Position numbers and translations under genes: made by a program. Positions 24,789 through 33,886 of a stretch of 46,722 bases of DNA are shown here, one piece after another; within the stretch, counting starts at the first letter, position 1; the number at the start of each line of letters is the position of its first letter. The notes under the pieces are model-generated. The model had not been told where the DNA came from. It ran no database searches and was given only the letters and a program-made list of their open reading frames with translations. The stretch comes from an uncultured bacterium. GTDB taxonomy: Bacteria > Cyanobacteriota > Vampirovibrionia > Gastranaerophilales > Gastranaerophilaceae. The stretch covers positions 1 through 46,722 of the forward strand of contig CASDOW010000027.1 in assembly GCA_949282195.1 (NCBI GenBank), given 5' to 3'.

Positions 24789-26015
24789 TTATTCATATCT
24801 TAAAGCGTCAATTGGGTTTAATAATGACGCTTTATAAGCAGGATAATATCCAAATCCTATTCCGACAAGCCCTGAAAAACCAAAGGATAATAATATCGGT
24901 GAAATTGAAATAACAATTGCCGTTTCAAACAATGCTCCAATTAAAAGCGCGATTATAATTCCGGCTATAACTCCGATTAACCCCCCTATTAAAGATAAAA
25001 CCAAGGCTTCAATTAAAAATTGCATTCTGATATCTTGCGCTCTTGCGCCTATGGCCATTCTAATGCCTATTTCTTTTGTTCTTTCCGTTACAGATACAAG
25101 CATGATATTCATAATGCCGATACCCCCAACAACCAAAGAAACAGAAGCAATAGAGGCCAATAAAATAGCAAAAGTCTGAACAGTGGATTTCATTTTTTCT
25201 TGAAATTCGGCACTATTTCTTATTTCAAAATCATTTTCTTTTAATTTACCAAGGTTATGACGTCTTCTTAAAATTTCTTCTATATCCTGCTGTGCAATTT
25301 CAGCATCTTCAATAGATGAAGCCTTTACAATAATTTGATTAACAGACCCCGGAAAATCTGTACCAAAAATCTTCCTTTGGGCTGTTGTTAGAGGAATGAA
25401 AATAATATCATCTTGATCCATAGGTCCCATTTGACCTTTGGATTTTAGGGTTCCTATAATCTTAAAAGGAACGTTTCCTATTCTTATTGTTTTATTAAGT
25501 GAATTAACGTCACCAAACAATTCTTTTTCAACAGTTGAGCCGATTAGGGCAACTTTCGCAGCACTTCTATCATCTTCTTTAGTAAATGGTCTACCTAAAT
25601 TAATTTCATAATTTTTTACATATAAATATGGCGTCGTAACACCATAAATTTGAGTTTGCCAGTTTTGATTGCCATACATAACTTGTTTTGATGAACTCAT
25701 CAAAGGAGCAACGGCTTCTATTCCTCTTGCTTGTTTTTGAATGGCTTCAGAATCTTTTACGCTCAAAGTTGGTTTTGTACCCATGCCCATAGAAACACCG
25801 CCGGTTTTTGCAGTGGCCGAACGAATTGTCAAAAGGTTTGAACCCATAGACTCCATATTTTCCTGAACTTGCTTATTTGCGCCTGAACCTATTGCAAGCA
25901 TAATAATAACAGCGCCGACACCGATAATTATCCCTAAAGATGTCAAAGCTGAGCGCATTTTATTAACTTTTAGAGAATTTAGAGCTATAGATAATGTGGA
26001 TTTAAAATCAATCAT
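24789..26015 (-). CDS. MacB-type ABC transporter permease
   Basis: This 408-residue protein has the MacB/FtsX plan: one N-terminal membrane segment (IIIGVGAVIIMLAIGSGA), a large periplasmic domain (about 45-275), and three C-terminal membrane segments starting near LLASIASVSLVVGGIGIMNIML, with the signature TERTKEIGIRMAIGAR. The ATPase is a separate gene 3 bases upstream, unlike fused E. coli MacB. It would couple ATP use to periplasmic movement of substrates into the TolC channel. Confidence 0.92.
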   Translation of the reverse strand: MIDFKSTLSIALNSLKVNKMRSALTSLGIIIGVGAVIIMLAIGSGANKQVQENMESMGSNLLTIRSATAKTGGVSMGMGTKPTLSVKDSEAIQKQARGIEAVAPLMSSSKQVMYGNQNWQTQIYGVTTPYLYVKNYEINLGRPFTKEDDRSAAKVALIGSTVEKELFGDVNSLNKTIRIGNVPFKIIGTLKSKGQMGPMDQDDIIFIPLTTAQRKIFGTDFPGSVNQIIVKASSIEDAEIAQQDIEEILRRRHNLGKLKENDFEIRNSAEFQEKMKSTVQTFAILLASIASVSLVVGGIGIMNIMLVSVTERTKEIGIRMAIGARAQDIRMQFLIEALVLSLIGGLIGVIAGIIIALLIGALFETAIVISISPILLSFGFSGLVGIGFGYYPAYKASLLNPIDALRYE

Positions 26016-26018
26016 TTT

Positions 26019-26735
26019 TTAGGTTTCTCTACTTCTATGTTTCATCCATTCTTCTTTTGGCATATCAGAAACAATTTTACCGTCTTTAAATTTTATAATT
26101 CTTTTTGTATACTCCGCTATATCAGGTTCGTGGGTAACCAATACAACGGTTTTACCGAGATTTTTATTAAGATTAACAAAAAATTCCATAACATCAATAC
26201 TTGTTTTAGTGTCAAGGTTTCCTGTCGGTTCATCCGCTAAAATCAAAGGTGCATCATTAACTATTGCTCTTGCAATCGCAACCCTTTGCTGTTGACCGCC
26301 TGACATTTGAGAAGGCATGTTATTTTCTTTTTTATCTAAACCTACAATTTTTAAAGCCTCTCTTGCTCTTTTATATCTTTCTTCTTCAGGAATTCCCTTA
26401 TATATCATAGGTAAACACACATTATCTATGGCTGAAGTTCTTGAAATCAAATTAAAACCTTGAAAAACAAAACCTATTTTATTATTTCTAATATCAGACA
26501 ATTCATCACTATTTAGAGAAAATACATCCAATCCGTCAAGATGATATTGCCCTGACGTTGGTCTATCAAGAGTTCCAAGCATATTCATACAGGTTGATTT
26601 ACCTGAACCTGATGTACCCATGATTGCAACAAATTCACCCTCTTCAATGGAAAAGGAAACATCATTTAAAGCATAAAATGTTTCATCTCCCATTTGATAA
26701 GTTCTTATTGCGTTTTTTACTTCAATTAATGCCAT
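26019..26735 (-). CDS. MacB-type ABC transporter ATPase
   Basis: This 238-residue ABC ATPase of the LolD/MacB class has Walker A GTSGSGKST (39-47), Q-loop FQGFNLI, signature MSGGQQQR, Walker B PLILADEP and H-loop VTHEPD. It lies between the adaptor and permease genes with 2-3 base gaps, so it forms one operon with them. Confidence 0.95.
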   Translation of the reverse strand: MALIEVKNAIRTYQMGDETFYALNDVSFSIEEGEFVAIMGTSGSGKSTCMNMLGTLDRPTSGQYHLDGLDVFSLNSDELSDIRNNKIGFVFQGFNLISRTSAIDNVCLPMIYKGIPEEERYKRAREALKIVGLDKKENNMPSQMSGGQQQRVAIARAIVNDAPLILADEPTGNLDTKTSIDVMEFFVNLNKNLGKTVVLVTHEPDIAEYTKRIIKFKDGKIVSDMPKEEWMKHRSRET

Positions 26736-26737
26736 AT

Positions 26738-27883
26738 TTATATCGGTCTTCTCATTGATTGGGCTTGTTTTTTAACTTTATCTCCGATTGAGCTTATAAT
26801 TACCTTATCGCCTTCTTTTACTTCATTAGAGATAATTTGAGTTTTGTTTTCATCTGATAAACCAAGGTCTATATTATATCTTTTTGGTCCTTGTTTTTCT
26901 AAAATCCAAATTCCTTGTTTGTCATATTTTTGTTGATTATCACTGGGTGTAAATTTTAATGCCTTATTATCTACACATAAAACATTTTCTGCTTTTCCGA
27001 CAACAATCGAAACATTTGCGCTCATACCGGGGATTGCAAAACCGTCTGCATTATCAACAGAAACAATAACTGTATAAGTTACAACGTTATTTGTGGTTGT
27101 TGAAGCAAGTCTTACTTGTGTAACTTCACCTTCAAAAATCTTATCCTGATAGCCGTCAAGAGTATATTGAGCATGTTGACCCACTTTGATTTTACCTATA
27201 TCAGCTTCTGAAACACTTGTTTCAATTTGCATTTTTGTTAAGTCTTTAGCTACTTCAAACAATGTCGGAGTATTAAAACTTGCTGCCACTGTTTGACCTA
27301 CATCAACCGCTCTTGAAATAACGGTTCCGTCTACAGGTGAGGTTATTTTTGAATATCTTAAATTTGTTAAGTTATTCTCTAATGATGCGCTTGCAGCACT
27401 AACTTCAGCTTGTGTTGCCGTAACATCCGCTTGTGCTTGAAGATAATTAGACAAAGCTAATTCAACATCATCTTTTGATACATAATTTTTTTCATAAAGG
27501 TGTTTGTATCTTTGATAATTATTTTTCTTATAAGCTAGAGTTGCTTTTGCTTTTGCAAGGCTTGCTTTTGCATTGTTTAATTTCGCGCTTGATTGATCAA
27601 CATTGGCCTGAAACAAGCTAGGGTCTAATTCAGCCAATAATTCGCCTTGTTTAACGGTTGAATTATAGTCGACATAAATTTTGGCAACTGTACCTGAAAC
27701 TTGTGTACCAACTTCAATAGTGTTAATTGGTTTAATTGTGCCGGATGCTTCAACATATTGCGTTATGGTATCTTTTGACAATGGTTTTGTTATATATTTT
27801 ACAGAACCTTTTTTAATAAATATAAATGCCGATATAATTACTAAAATTACCGCTGAAATTATTATTATATTCCGCTTGTTCAT
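26738..27883 (-). CDS. MacA-type periplasmic adaptor (HlyD family)
   Basis: This 381-residue protein has an N-terminal membrane anchor (IIIISAVILVIISAFIF), a biotinyl-lipoyl half-motif near GTIKPINTIEVGTQVSGTVAK, a long coiled-coil hairpin (about 95-170, Ala/Lys-rich), the second half-motif KITSPVDGTVISR, and beta-barrel and membrane-proximal domains to the end. It links the inner-membrane pump to the TolC-like channel. Its start overlaps the end of the upstream TolC-like gene by 4 bases. Confidence 0.93.
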   Translation of the reverse strand: MNKRNIIIISAVILVIISAFIFIKKGSVKYITKPLSKDTITQYVEASGTIKPINTIEVGTQVSGTVAKIYVDYNSTVKQGELLAELDPSLFQANVDQSSAKLNNAKASLAKAKATLAYKKNNYQRYKHLYEKNYVSKDDVELALSNYLQAQADVTATQAEVSAASASLENNLTNLRYSKITSPVDGTVISRAVDVGQTVAASFNTPTLFEVAKDLTKMQIETSVSEADIGKIKVGQHAQYTLDGYQDKIFEGEVTQVRLASTTTNNVVTYTVIVSVDNADGFAIPGMSANVSIVVGKAENVLCVDNKALKFTPSDNQQKYDKQGIWILEKQGPKRYNIDLGLSDENKTQIISNEVKEGDKVIISSIGDKVKKQAQSMRRPI

Positions 27884-29484
27884 TTAACCCCCATTGATTT
27901 TAATAAGGTTTCTCTTGCTACATTATAATTAAACACAGCCTCAACAAAATTTAACTGCGAATTGTTGTAGTTAGCCAGTGCATCTTGAAGTTCTACATAA
28001 TTATTTAAGCCAACACTATATCTGCCGTCTGCCAATTCAAAATTTTCCAAAGTTGCTTTAACTTTTAAATTCATCAAAGGAATTTTTCTTTCCAATTGAC
28101 GCATGTTAACATAGTTTGTTTGAACTTCCCAATATATATCTGATTTTGCAATATTTATATTTTGCAGGGCAATATCTAAAAAGCTTTCGCCCTCTTTTAC
28201 CTGATAATGAATTGAATAAGGGTTAATTGAACCAAGACCTATACTTGCACCTAATTGTAGAGGGCTTGAATATGTTGATTCGCTTTTTGTATAACCCCAT
28301 GTTAAATCACCCGTTATTTCAGGTGCATATTGTCTTTTAATTGCTTTTAGGGATTCTTGTTGAACCAATGCAAGCATTTCATTGGATTTTAAATCAGGAC
28401 GCAATTCAAGAGCTTGATTAACGGCTTCTTGTTTTGACAAAACCAAAGGATGAAATTCAAAATTCTGAATAATATCTTTATGCTCAATTCCCGATGTTAA
28501 CATAATAAGCCCGTCAGGAGTCTTTTTAATTCCTTCACCTGAAGGTTTAATTGTGGTTAAGCTTTCAATTTTTTTCTTATAATCTGCTTTTAAAAAGCTG
28601 AAGTTTTCAGTGTTTTTAACAATAAACGGTTCATCTTCCTGATAATACATTGAATTTTTAAGAGCAATAATTGAAGTTTGAAGATTATTTTGTCCTTCAA
28701 CCATTTGAATTTTGGCATCTGTTAAATTCACTTGTGCATTAACAACATCAATTTTAGATTTCAAACCCTCATCAAACATTGCCTTTGTTCTTTCATAGTT
28801 AAGAGTTTGTATTCTAACATTTTGCTCATAAATATCTAAATTAGCTAAAGCACAAAGCACTTTATAATAATTTATCTTAACATCATATACAACGGCTAAA
28901 ACATCGAAATCATAATCAAACTGGGCTGATTGAGTATCATATTTTGCCATGTTGATTTTAGCGGTTGTTTTCCCGAAATCCCAAATCATTTCAGAAATTC
29001 CAACATTAAAACCAACTGAATTTTCTTGAGAATTAACTATTCTTGTGCCGTTGTTATTGTTATGATTATAACTTACTTTACCCGTTAATCTTGGCGCATA
29101 ATTACTTCTTGCTTGCCCTATTCCGGCTTGGGCTGCTTTTATTCTTTCGCTTGAAACATATAAATTAGGGTTATGATTTAGTGCATAATCGACACAATCA
29201 TCTATTGTCATTATAGAAAGCTGATTAAAAGGAGTTTTAGGTCTGCCTTCCAACACAGGAGGGAGCTTGATATCCTCAACTCTTACTTTCTGACCGATTT
29301 TCAGAAACTCTTTATTTTCTTCTTTAGTTGAATTGTTTTTATCTTTTTTAAATTTAAACCAGCTAAATTTTGGCTTTGTTGTGTCTTTTGGAGCATTTTC
29401 TTCAATAGCCATAACTTGCGCAAAATCAAACGCAATTAAAAGTGACAGCATTAAAATTACAAGTTTTTTATTTGTCTTTTTCAA
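27880..29484 (-). CDS. TolC-like outer-membrane efflux protein
   Basis: This 534-residue protein has a signal peptide (MKKTNKKLVILMLSLLIAF... to AIEE), a Lys-rich N-terminal extension, and the two-repeat outer-membrane efflux pattern: paired long helices (NPNLYVSSERIKAAQAGIGQARS near 115; RPDLKSNEMLALVQQESLKAIK in the second half) and beta-strand pairs. It is the first gene of the TolC-MacA-ATPase-permease operon. The presence of this protein is direct evidence for an outer membrane. Confidence 0.92.
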   Translation of the reverse strand: MKKTNKKLVILMLSLLIAFDFAQVMAIEENAPKDTTKPKFSWFKFKKDKNNSTKEENKEFLKIGQKVRVEDIKLPPVLEGRPKTPFNQLSIMTIDDCVDYALNHNPNLYVSSERIKAAQAGIGQARSNYAPRLTGKVSYNHNNNNGTRIVNSQENSVGFNVGISEMIWDFGKTTAKINMAKYDTQSAQFDYDFDVLAVVYDVKINYYKVLCALANLDIYEQNVRIQTLNYERTKAMFDEGLKSKIDVVNAQVNLTDAKIQMVEGQNNLQTSIIALKNSMYYQEDEPFIVKNTENFSFLKADYKKKIESLTTIKPSGEGIKKTPDGLIMLTSGIEHKDIIQNFEFHPLVLSKQEAVNQALELRPDLKSNEMLALVQQESLKAIKRQYAPEITGDLTWGYTKSESTYSSPLQLGASIGLGSINPYSIHYQVKEGESFLDIALQNINIAKSDIYWEVQTNYVNMRQLERKIPLMNLKVKATLENFELADGRYSVGLNNYVELQDALANYNNSQLNFVEAVFNYNVARETLLKSMGVK

Positions 29485-29615
29485 AAACTACTCTCCAAAA
29501 TACTGTAAAAATTTTAGCGCAACCTAAAAACATTTTACATCATTAAATTAATGTATATCAATTGTAACGACAAAGAAAAAGATTTGTTCAAAAAATTTTG
29601 TAATAAAATATTTTT

Positions 29616-30539
29616 ATGGAAAAAAGATACTATCCTTTTAGTGAATACCTTAAAAACACTTTTTCAAAAAAAGTTTATAAAATAACGCTTGACGCGGGTT
29701 TTTATTGCCCTAATCGAGACGGTACCATATCAAAAGGCGGTTGCATTTTTTGTGATGAAGTCGGCAGTTTTTCAAGATGTAACGATAAAAAATTATCCAT
29801 TCAAGAACAAATTGAAAAAAGCATGGAAAAATTAAATCATCAATTTAAAGCCGAAGCCTTTATGGCTTATTTTCAATCATATTCCAATACTTATGCTTCT
29901 ATTGAAAAATTAAAAGAAATTTATGACAGTGTTTTTATAAACGACAAAATTGTTTCTATTTCAATAGGAACTCGCCCTGATTGTGTTGACAATCAAAAAC
30001 TTGATTTAATTTCAACATATAAAAACCCTTGGATTGAATATGGCTTGCAAAGTGCGCATGATGAAACCTTAAAATTAATAAATCGGGGTCATGATTATAA
30101 TTGTTTTAAAAATGCGGTTATCGAAACCAAAAAAAGAGGCATAAAAGTTTGTGCTCATGTTATTTTGGGTTTTCCAAATGAAAATCGAAAAATGATGCTG
30201 GAAACTGCAAAAAAGTTGAGCCATCTTAACATCGACGGCATTAAAATTCATATGTTAACCGTTTTAAAAGATTCACCTTTGGCTAAGATTTATGAAAAAG
30301 AAAAGTTTTATTTAATGACTATGGAACAATACTGTGATTTAGTTTGTGAAATACTGGAAATTCTACCTCAAACCTGCACTATCCAAAGAATAGCCGGAAC
30401 GGGCTACAGTGAAACCACTCTTGAACCAAAATGGGTTAACAGACGTTTTGAAATTTTAAATATGATAGATAAAATGCTAATTCAAAAAAACAGTTTTCAA
30501 GGAGATAAGTTTAATTCGGACCTTGCCCTGAAATTCTAA
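29616..30539 (+). CDS. TIGR01212-family (YhcC-like) radical SAM protein
   Basis: This 307-residue protein has the iron-sulfur ligands C31, C43 and C46 (CPNRDGTISKGGCIFC), the unusual wide spacing of the YhcC family, plus IEYGLQSAHDETL and HVILGFPNE in the barrel. It should bind a 4Fe-4S cluster and cleave S-adenosylmethionine; the physiological substrate is unknown. Its last 29 bases overlap the end of the convergent gene. Confidence 0.92.
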   Translation: MEKRYYPFSEYLKNTFSKKVYKITLDAGFYCPNRDGTISKGGCIFCDEVGSFSRCNDKKLSIQEQIEKSMEKLNHQFKAEAFMAYFQSYSNTYASIEKLKEIYDSVFINDKIVSISIGTRPDCVDNQKLDLISTYKNPWIEYGLQSAHDETLKLINRGHDYNCFKNAVIETKKRGIKVCAHVILGFPNENRKMMLETAKKLSHLNIDGIKIHMLTVLKDSPLAKIYEKEKFYLMTMEQYCDLVCEILEILPQTCTIQRIAGTGYSETTLEPKWVNRRFEILNMIDKMLIQKNSFQGDKFNSDLALKF

Positions 30540-31002
30540 CCCCTGCAACAGAATATCTTGCTTCATCTTTTTTAATAAGCTTATTTTCTTCATTGTAATG
30601 TTCAATTATAAAATCATCCGTACCCGAAAAATTATTCCCCAATAAAGTAAATTCAACTGTTTCTATATATATTTTTTTGCCGTCTTTAGTTTTAACTTCT
30701 TTTTGTCTTGAAAATTTTAAAGTCCTGTTATCTGAAACTTTCTCTTTAATTTTAATTTCACTATGAGCTCCGCTTTCTAAGTTTTCTAAAACAAGAATAT
30801 TATCATAGCCTGATAAATTCCAAATATCCCTGCTTTCTTGATTAAAAACCACAGGATTATTTGATGAACTCATTTTTGATATTACTCCCCAAGAACCAAA
30901 AAAGCCCTTTGGGATATATTCTTCAGAAACTCCCCCTTTTAAAATATCGGCGTTGACCACTAAAAATAACATAGATATTAAAATTAAAAATACTTTTTTC
31001 AT
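30511..31002 (-). CDS. Exported hypothetical protein
   Basis: A 163-residue protein with a signal peptide (MKKVFLILISMLFLVVNA). The mature region looks beta-rich (GFFGSWGVISKM, NLSGYDNILVLENLESGA, TVEFTLLGNNFSG), as in small periplasmic or surface beta-sandwich proteins. I do not recognise the family. It is convergent with the radical SAM gene and overlaps it by 29 bases, and it is divergent from the TPR-like gene at 31097. Confidence 0.65.
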   Translation of the reverse strand: MKKVFLILISMLFLVVNADILKGGVSEEYIPKGFFGSWGVISKMSSSNNPVVFNQESRDIWNLSGYDNILVLENLESGAHSEIKIKEKVSDNRTLKFSRQKEVKTKDGKKIYIETVEFTLLGNNFSGTDDFIIEHYNEENKLIKKDEARYSVAGVRISGQGPN

Positions 31003-31096
31003 ATCTTTGATTTTAATTATTTTTGAATAAATTTCAACCCAAAGATTGAGGATTTTTTAATAAATCATTGTAAGATAATAGTGTGGGAGGATTAGT

Positions 31097-31576
31097 TTGA
31101 AACAAGCACTGTCATTATTAGTATTATTTTTATTTATTACAGCCCTTATTTTAAATCAGGTATTACCTGCTGATGCAGCTAAAAAAGCGGTTAAGAAAAA
31201 AGGTGTTAGTCAAGAATTTCTTGATGATATAACACTAAAAGTTGATAATTTAACAAAAAAAATCTATGAAAAAGAACTTTATACTCCCAATGACGCCAAT
31301 CAATTAATTGGTTTAAAACTACAATTAGATGAACAAATGGACATTTTAAGCGAAGCAAGTTTCGCTCCCCTATATTTTAAAATCGGCAATATATATAGAC
31401 TCAGAGGACAAGAAAAAGAAGCAATAAGCTGTTATCAAACAATTCTTGAAAATTTCTCGGAAACTGCCTATGGTCCAAAAGCAAGAGATATTCTAACGGA
31501 AATGGGTGTTGAAATAAGAGTGCCTGTTGAAACACCGGAAGATGAAGAAGACTCTTTTTCTGATGAAGAATTTTAA
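31097..31576 (+). CDS. Exported TPR-like protein
   Basis: The TTG start at 31097 is placed by GGAGG six bases upstream. The 159-residue protein has an N-terminal hydrophobic segment (ALSLLVLFLFITALILNQ) then a Lys-rich stretch, one clear TPR-like hairpin (PLYFKIGNIYRLRGQEKEAISCYQTIL) and an acidic tail. It is probably periplasmic or membrane-anchored. Function is unknown. Confidence 0.7.
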   Translation: MKQALSLLVLFLFITALILNQVLPADAAKKAVKKKGVSQEFLDDITLKVDNLTKKIYEKELYTPNDANQLIGLKLQLDEQMDILSEASFAPLYFKIGNIYRLRGQEKEAISCYQTILENFSETAYGPKARDILTEMGVEIRVPVETPEDEEDSFSDEEF

Positions 31577-31611
31577 AATTTAGTTTATTTGTGCTAAGCT
31601 TTTTTTATTGA

Positions 31612-31748
31612 TAAATAACAGGAAATAGAGGTGAAATTCCTCAGCTGGGGCGCAGCCGTATAGTCGGAAAACTGAAAATATAGAAATTTTGCGAGACCCG
31701 AAATTTCTATTTAGTTTGCGTGCGGTTTTGCTCTAAAAGGGAGTATTT
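31612..31748 (+). promoter_or_regulatory. Cobalamin-riboswitch-like leader
   Basis: The 5' part, AACAGGAAATAG then GAGGTGAAATTCCTC, GCTG-GGGCG-CAGC and CGTATAG, follows the order of the cobalamin riboswitch core (AAxxGGGAA, GGTGAAAxTCC, GCTGxCCCGCAACTGTA). The 3' part is a strong hairpin (ATAGAAATTT/AAATTTCTAT, 31680-31710) with loop TGCGAGACCCG; its TGCG could pair with CGCA of the 5' loop. Then GGGAG lies six bases before a TTG start. It is a short, variant form, and the ligand is inferred. Confidence 0.6.
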
Positions 31749-32441
31749 TTGACAACAGGTTACACGCAATCTATACAAAATAATAATAAATGTCCGCATG
31801 GTTTTCCTATTGGGGCATGTCCTATTTGTTCAGGCATGGGTGGAAGTTCAAGGCAAGATAAAAATAAACCAAGAGTAGCAGGAGAGATGAGCTACAATGA
31901 ATGTTTAGCGCAATGGCACAGAATACAAGCAAGAAAAGAAGCTAAAATTCAAGAAAGACTTGATAGAATAGAGCAAGCTCAAAACAAACTCATTTTGAAC
32001 CGCATAATGGCAGGGCTAGATAAAGTATCAAAAAATATCAATGATTTTGTTGAAAAAATTGAACCTATGCCTCAAATTATTAAAATTCCAATTAAGATTT
32101 TTATAAATGTAATCATAAAACCAATTTTAAATATAATTTCAAAAATTCCTGAAATTATCGGTAATATTAAAATCTCAATATCTGATTTTATTTCATCAGT
32201 CAGCGAGAAAATGGCGTCTGTTTTAGGCGAAATTAAAAATTTTATTAATTTTCAAATTGAAAACAAACTAAAAAAACCGATAAAATTATTTTTGTCTTTA
32301 TTTACTGAAGAAGAAGAAAATAAAGAAGAAAATGAGGAAATCGAAAAACTAAAATTAAGAGAGTTAAAAAAAGTCTTAAAAGGAATATTTAGAAATAAAC
32401 AACACTCCAAGGAAGAAGAAAATGAAAATCACCACGTTTGA
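31749..32441 (+). CDS. Putative metal-binding protein with CPHG...CPIC motif
   Basis: A TTG start with GGGAG upstream gives 230 residues. The N-terminus holds CPHGFPIGACPICSGMGG (C15, H17, C24, C27), a likely metal site. A charged helical part follows (about 55-90), then a long amphipathic or hydrophobic helical stretch (about 105-200, many Ile/Lys) and an acidic tail. I do not recognise the family. The cobalamin-riboswitch-like leader just upstream hints at a link to cobalamin or cobalt. It overlaps the next gene by 20 bases. Confidence 0.65.
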   Translation: MTTGYTQSIQNNNKCPHGFPIGACPICSGMGGSSRQDKNKPRVAGEMSYNECLAQWHRIQARKEAKIQERLDRIEQAQNKLILNRIMAGLDKVSKNINDFVEKIEPMPQIIKIPIKIFINVIIKPILNIISKIPEIIGNIKISISDFISSVSEKMASVLGEIKNFINFQIENKLKKPIKLFLSLFTEEEENKEENEEIEKLKLRELKKVLKGIFRNKQHSKEEENENHHV

Positions 32442-33885
32442 AGCATACAGAAAACAAATAAATTCATCGATAAAAAAAGATAATCAGCAAAATTCCGACA
32501 CCATAAAAGGAATTTTATTAAATACATATATTAAAAAACAGGACGAAAAAGAAGATTTTTCTAATTTTGATGAAATTTCCAAAAGTTTATTAATACCTGA
32601 CGAAATAAAAGAAAACAATTCTATTTCAACCAAAAAAGAATCCTTCAGCGCAAAAAATGTCTTAAAACCTATTTTTATAACTACTATAGCAAGTTTTTTA
32701 ACATTAATCGGCATAAGCTTTGCAATGAAAAAATATTCTTCGGTTATGGCAAATAAAAATGATGTTGTTCGTCCGGGAGATTTAGCAAGAAACATAAACA
32801 TCTTGGAAGAGCCTCATTTTGCAATGTATCGAGCGCTTAGAGAACCAAGTGCAAAAAATATTCTGGGGCTGATTGGCGTTTTATTGATGAGCGGTGTTAC
32901 TTTGGTTTCAAAAAATTTAATTGACGGAGTAAAAGAAGTTTGGATTAAAAAACAAAATTGTGATATTGAACATGATTTTCAAGAAAATTTAATTGAAGTT
33001 GAAAAAGACGCTTTCAGCGGAAAATTGAATGTTGTGAACAGCCTTTTATCAGACAGTACAAAATATTTTAAATCTTCTTTGTCTGATAATAAAAATATCG
33101 AATTTAGGGGAAAAAACGAAATAAAAAAAGAGGAAAATTCTAAATCAAAAAAAGGAATTTTTCTTGGTATATTAGGCACTTTAGGTGTTATAAGCATTGC
33201 TTTTGGAATGTTTAAAAACTATCAAAAAACTCTAAAAAATCTTGATACTTTTGTTCAAAAATATGAAGATAGCGAAATTAAAAATAAAATTTCATCCATT
33301 ATCCAAATGAAAGATAAACCCTCTGCAATTAAAAAAATGATTGATATTTTAAAAGTAATCAACGCCAAAGATGACACCATAAAAGATAATCTTTCTAAAA
33401 TTCAAGGCATAACCTCTGAAGAAATTTTAAAAGCAACCAAAGAAATAAAAGCCTCTCAAATATATGCTCAGGCTCCTGAAGCAATGGGCGGCATAAGTGA
33501 AAAAATTCAATATTACTGCTACATTAATGAAGAAAGAGGACATTTATACAATTGGATTTTAAACCCCGAAAATAAATTTAATGAGTATCTTTTCTTGTCC
33601 TTTAGCCTGATAAGCTCCCTAAGCTATATTGCAAAATCGGCAGCTCAGGCAATTAAAGATGTCGCTGTTAACAAGGAAAATTCCAAAAGCGAGCTTAATT
33701 TAAGAAAAAGACTTGTTGAAGTTGAAATTAATAATTTTAAAGCCAAGAAATTAAGCGCGATTAACCCTCTTATGGATAACTTTAATTATCAAAAAGAAAA
33801 AGGTAAATCAAAAGAAGAACTTAAACAATTGGCTGAAAATATTTTAGTTGAAATTAAAAACGGTCCGCCTTATGTCTATGCGTAA
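32422..33885 (+). CDS. Membrane protein, unknown function
   Basis: A 487-residue protein starting inside the end of the upstream gene, with AAGGAAGAAG as Shine-Dalgarno. It has about four membrane segments: about 78-100 (FITTIASFLTLIGISFAM), 145-165 (LGLIGVLLMSGVTLV), 245-265 (GIFLGILGTLGVISIAFGMF) and 390-410 (FLSFSLISSLSYI). Between them lie charged helical regions. The two halves share a pattern (membrane segment, then ...KRLVEVEINNFKAKKLSAINPL versus NLIEVEKDAFSGKLNVVNSL), so an internal duplication is likely. It is presumably in the same riboswitch-controlled unit as the CPHG protein. Confidence 0.7.
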   Translation: MKITTFEAYRKQINSSIKKDNQQNSDTIKGILLNTYIKKQDEKEDFSNFDEISKSLLIPDEIKENNSISTKKESFSAKNVLKPIFITTIASFLTLIGISFAMKKYSSVMANKNDVVRPGDLARNINILEEPHFAMYRALREPSAKNILGLIGVLLMSGVTLVSKNLIDGVKEVWIKKQNCDIEHDFQENLIEVEKDAFSGKLNVVNSLLSDSTKYFKSSLSDNKNIEFRGKNEIKKEENSKSKKGIFLGILGTLGVISIAFGMFKNYQKTLKNLDTFVQKYEDSEIKNKISSIIQMKDKPSAIKKMIDILKVINAKDDTIKDNLSKIQGITSEEILKATKEIKASQIYAQAPEAMGGISEKIQYYCYINEERGHLYNWILNPENKFNEYLFLSFSLISSLSYIAKSAAQAIKDVAVNKENSKSELNLRKRLVEVEINNFKAKKLSAINPLMDNFNYQKEKGKSKEELKQLAENILVEIKNGPPYVYA

Positions 33886-33886
33886 T

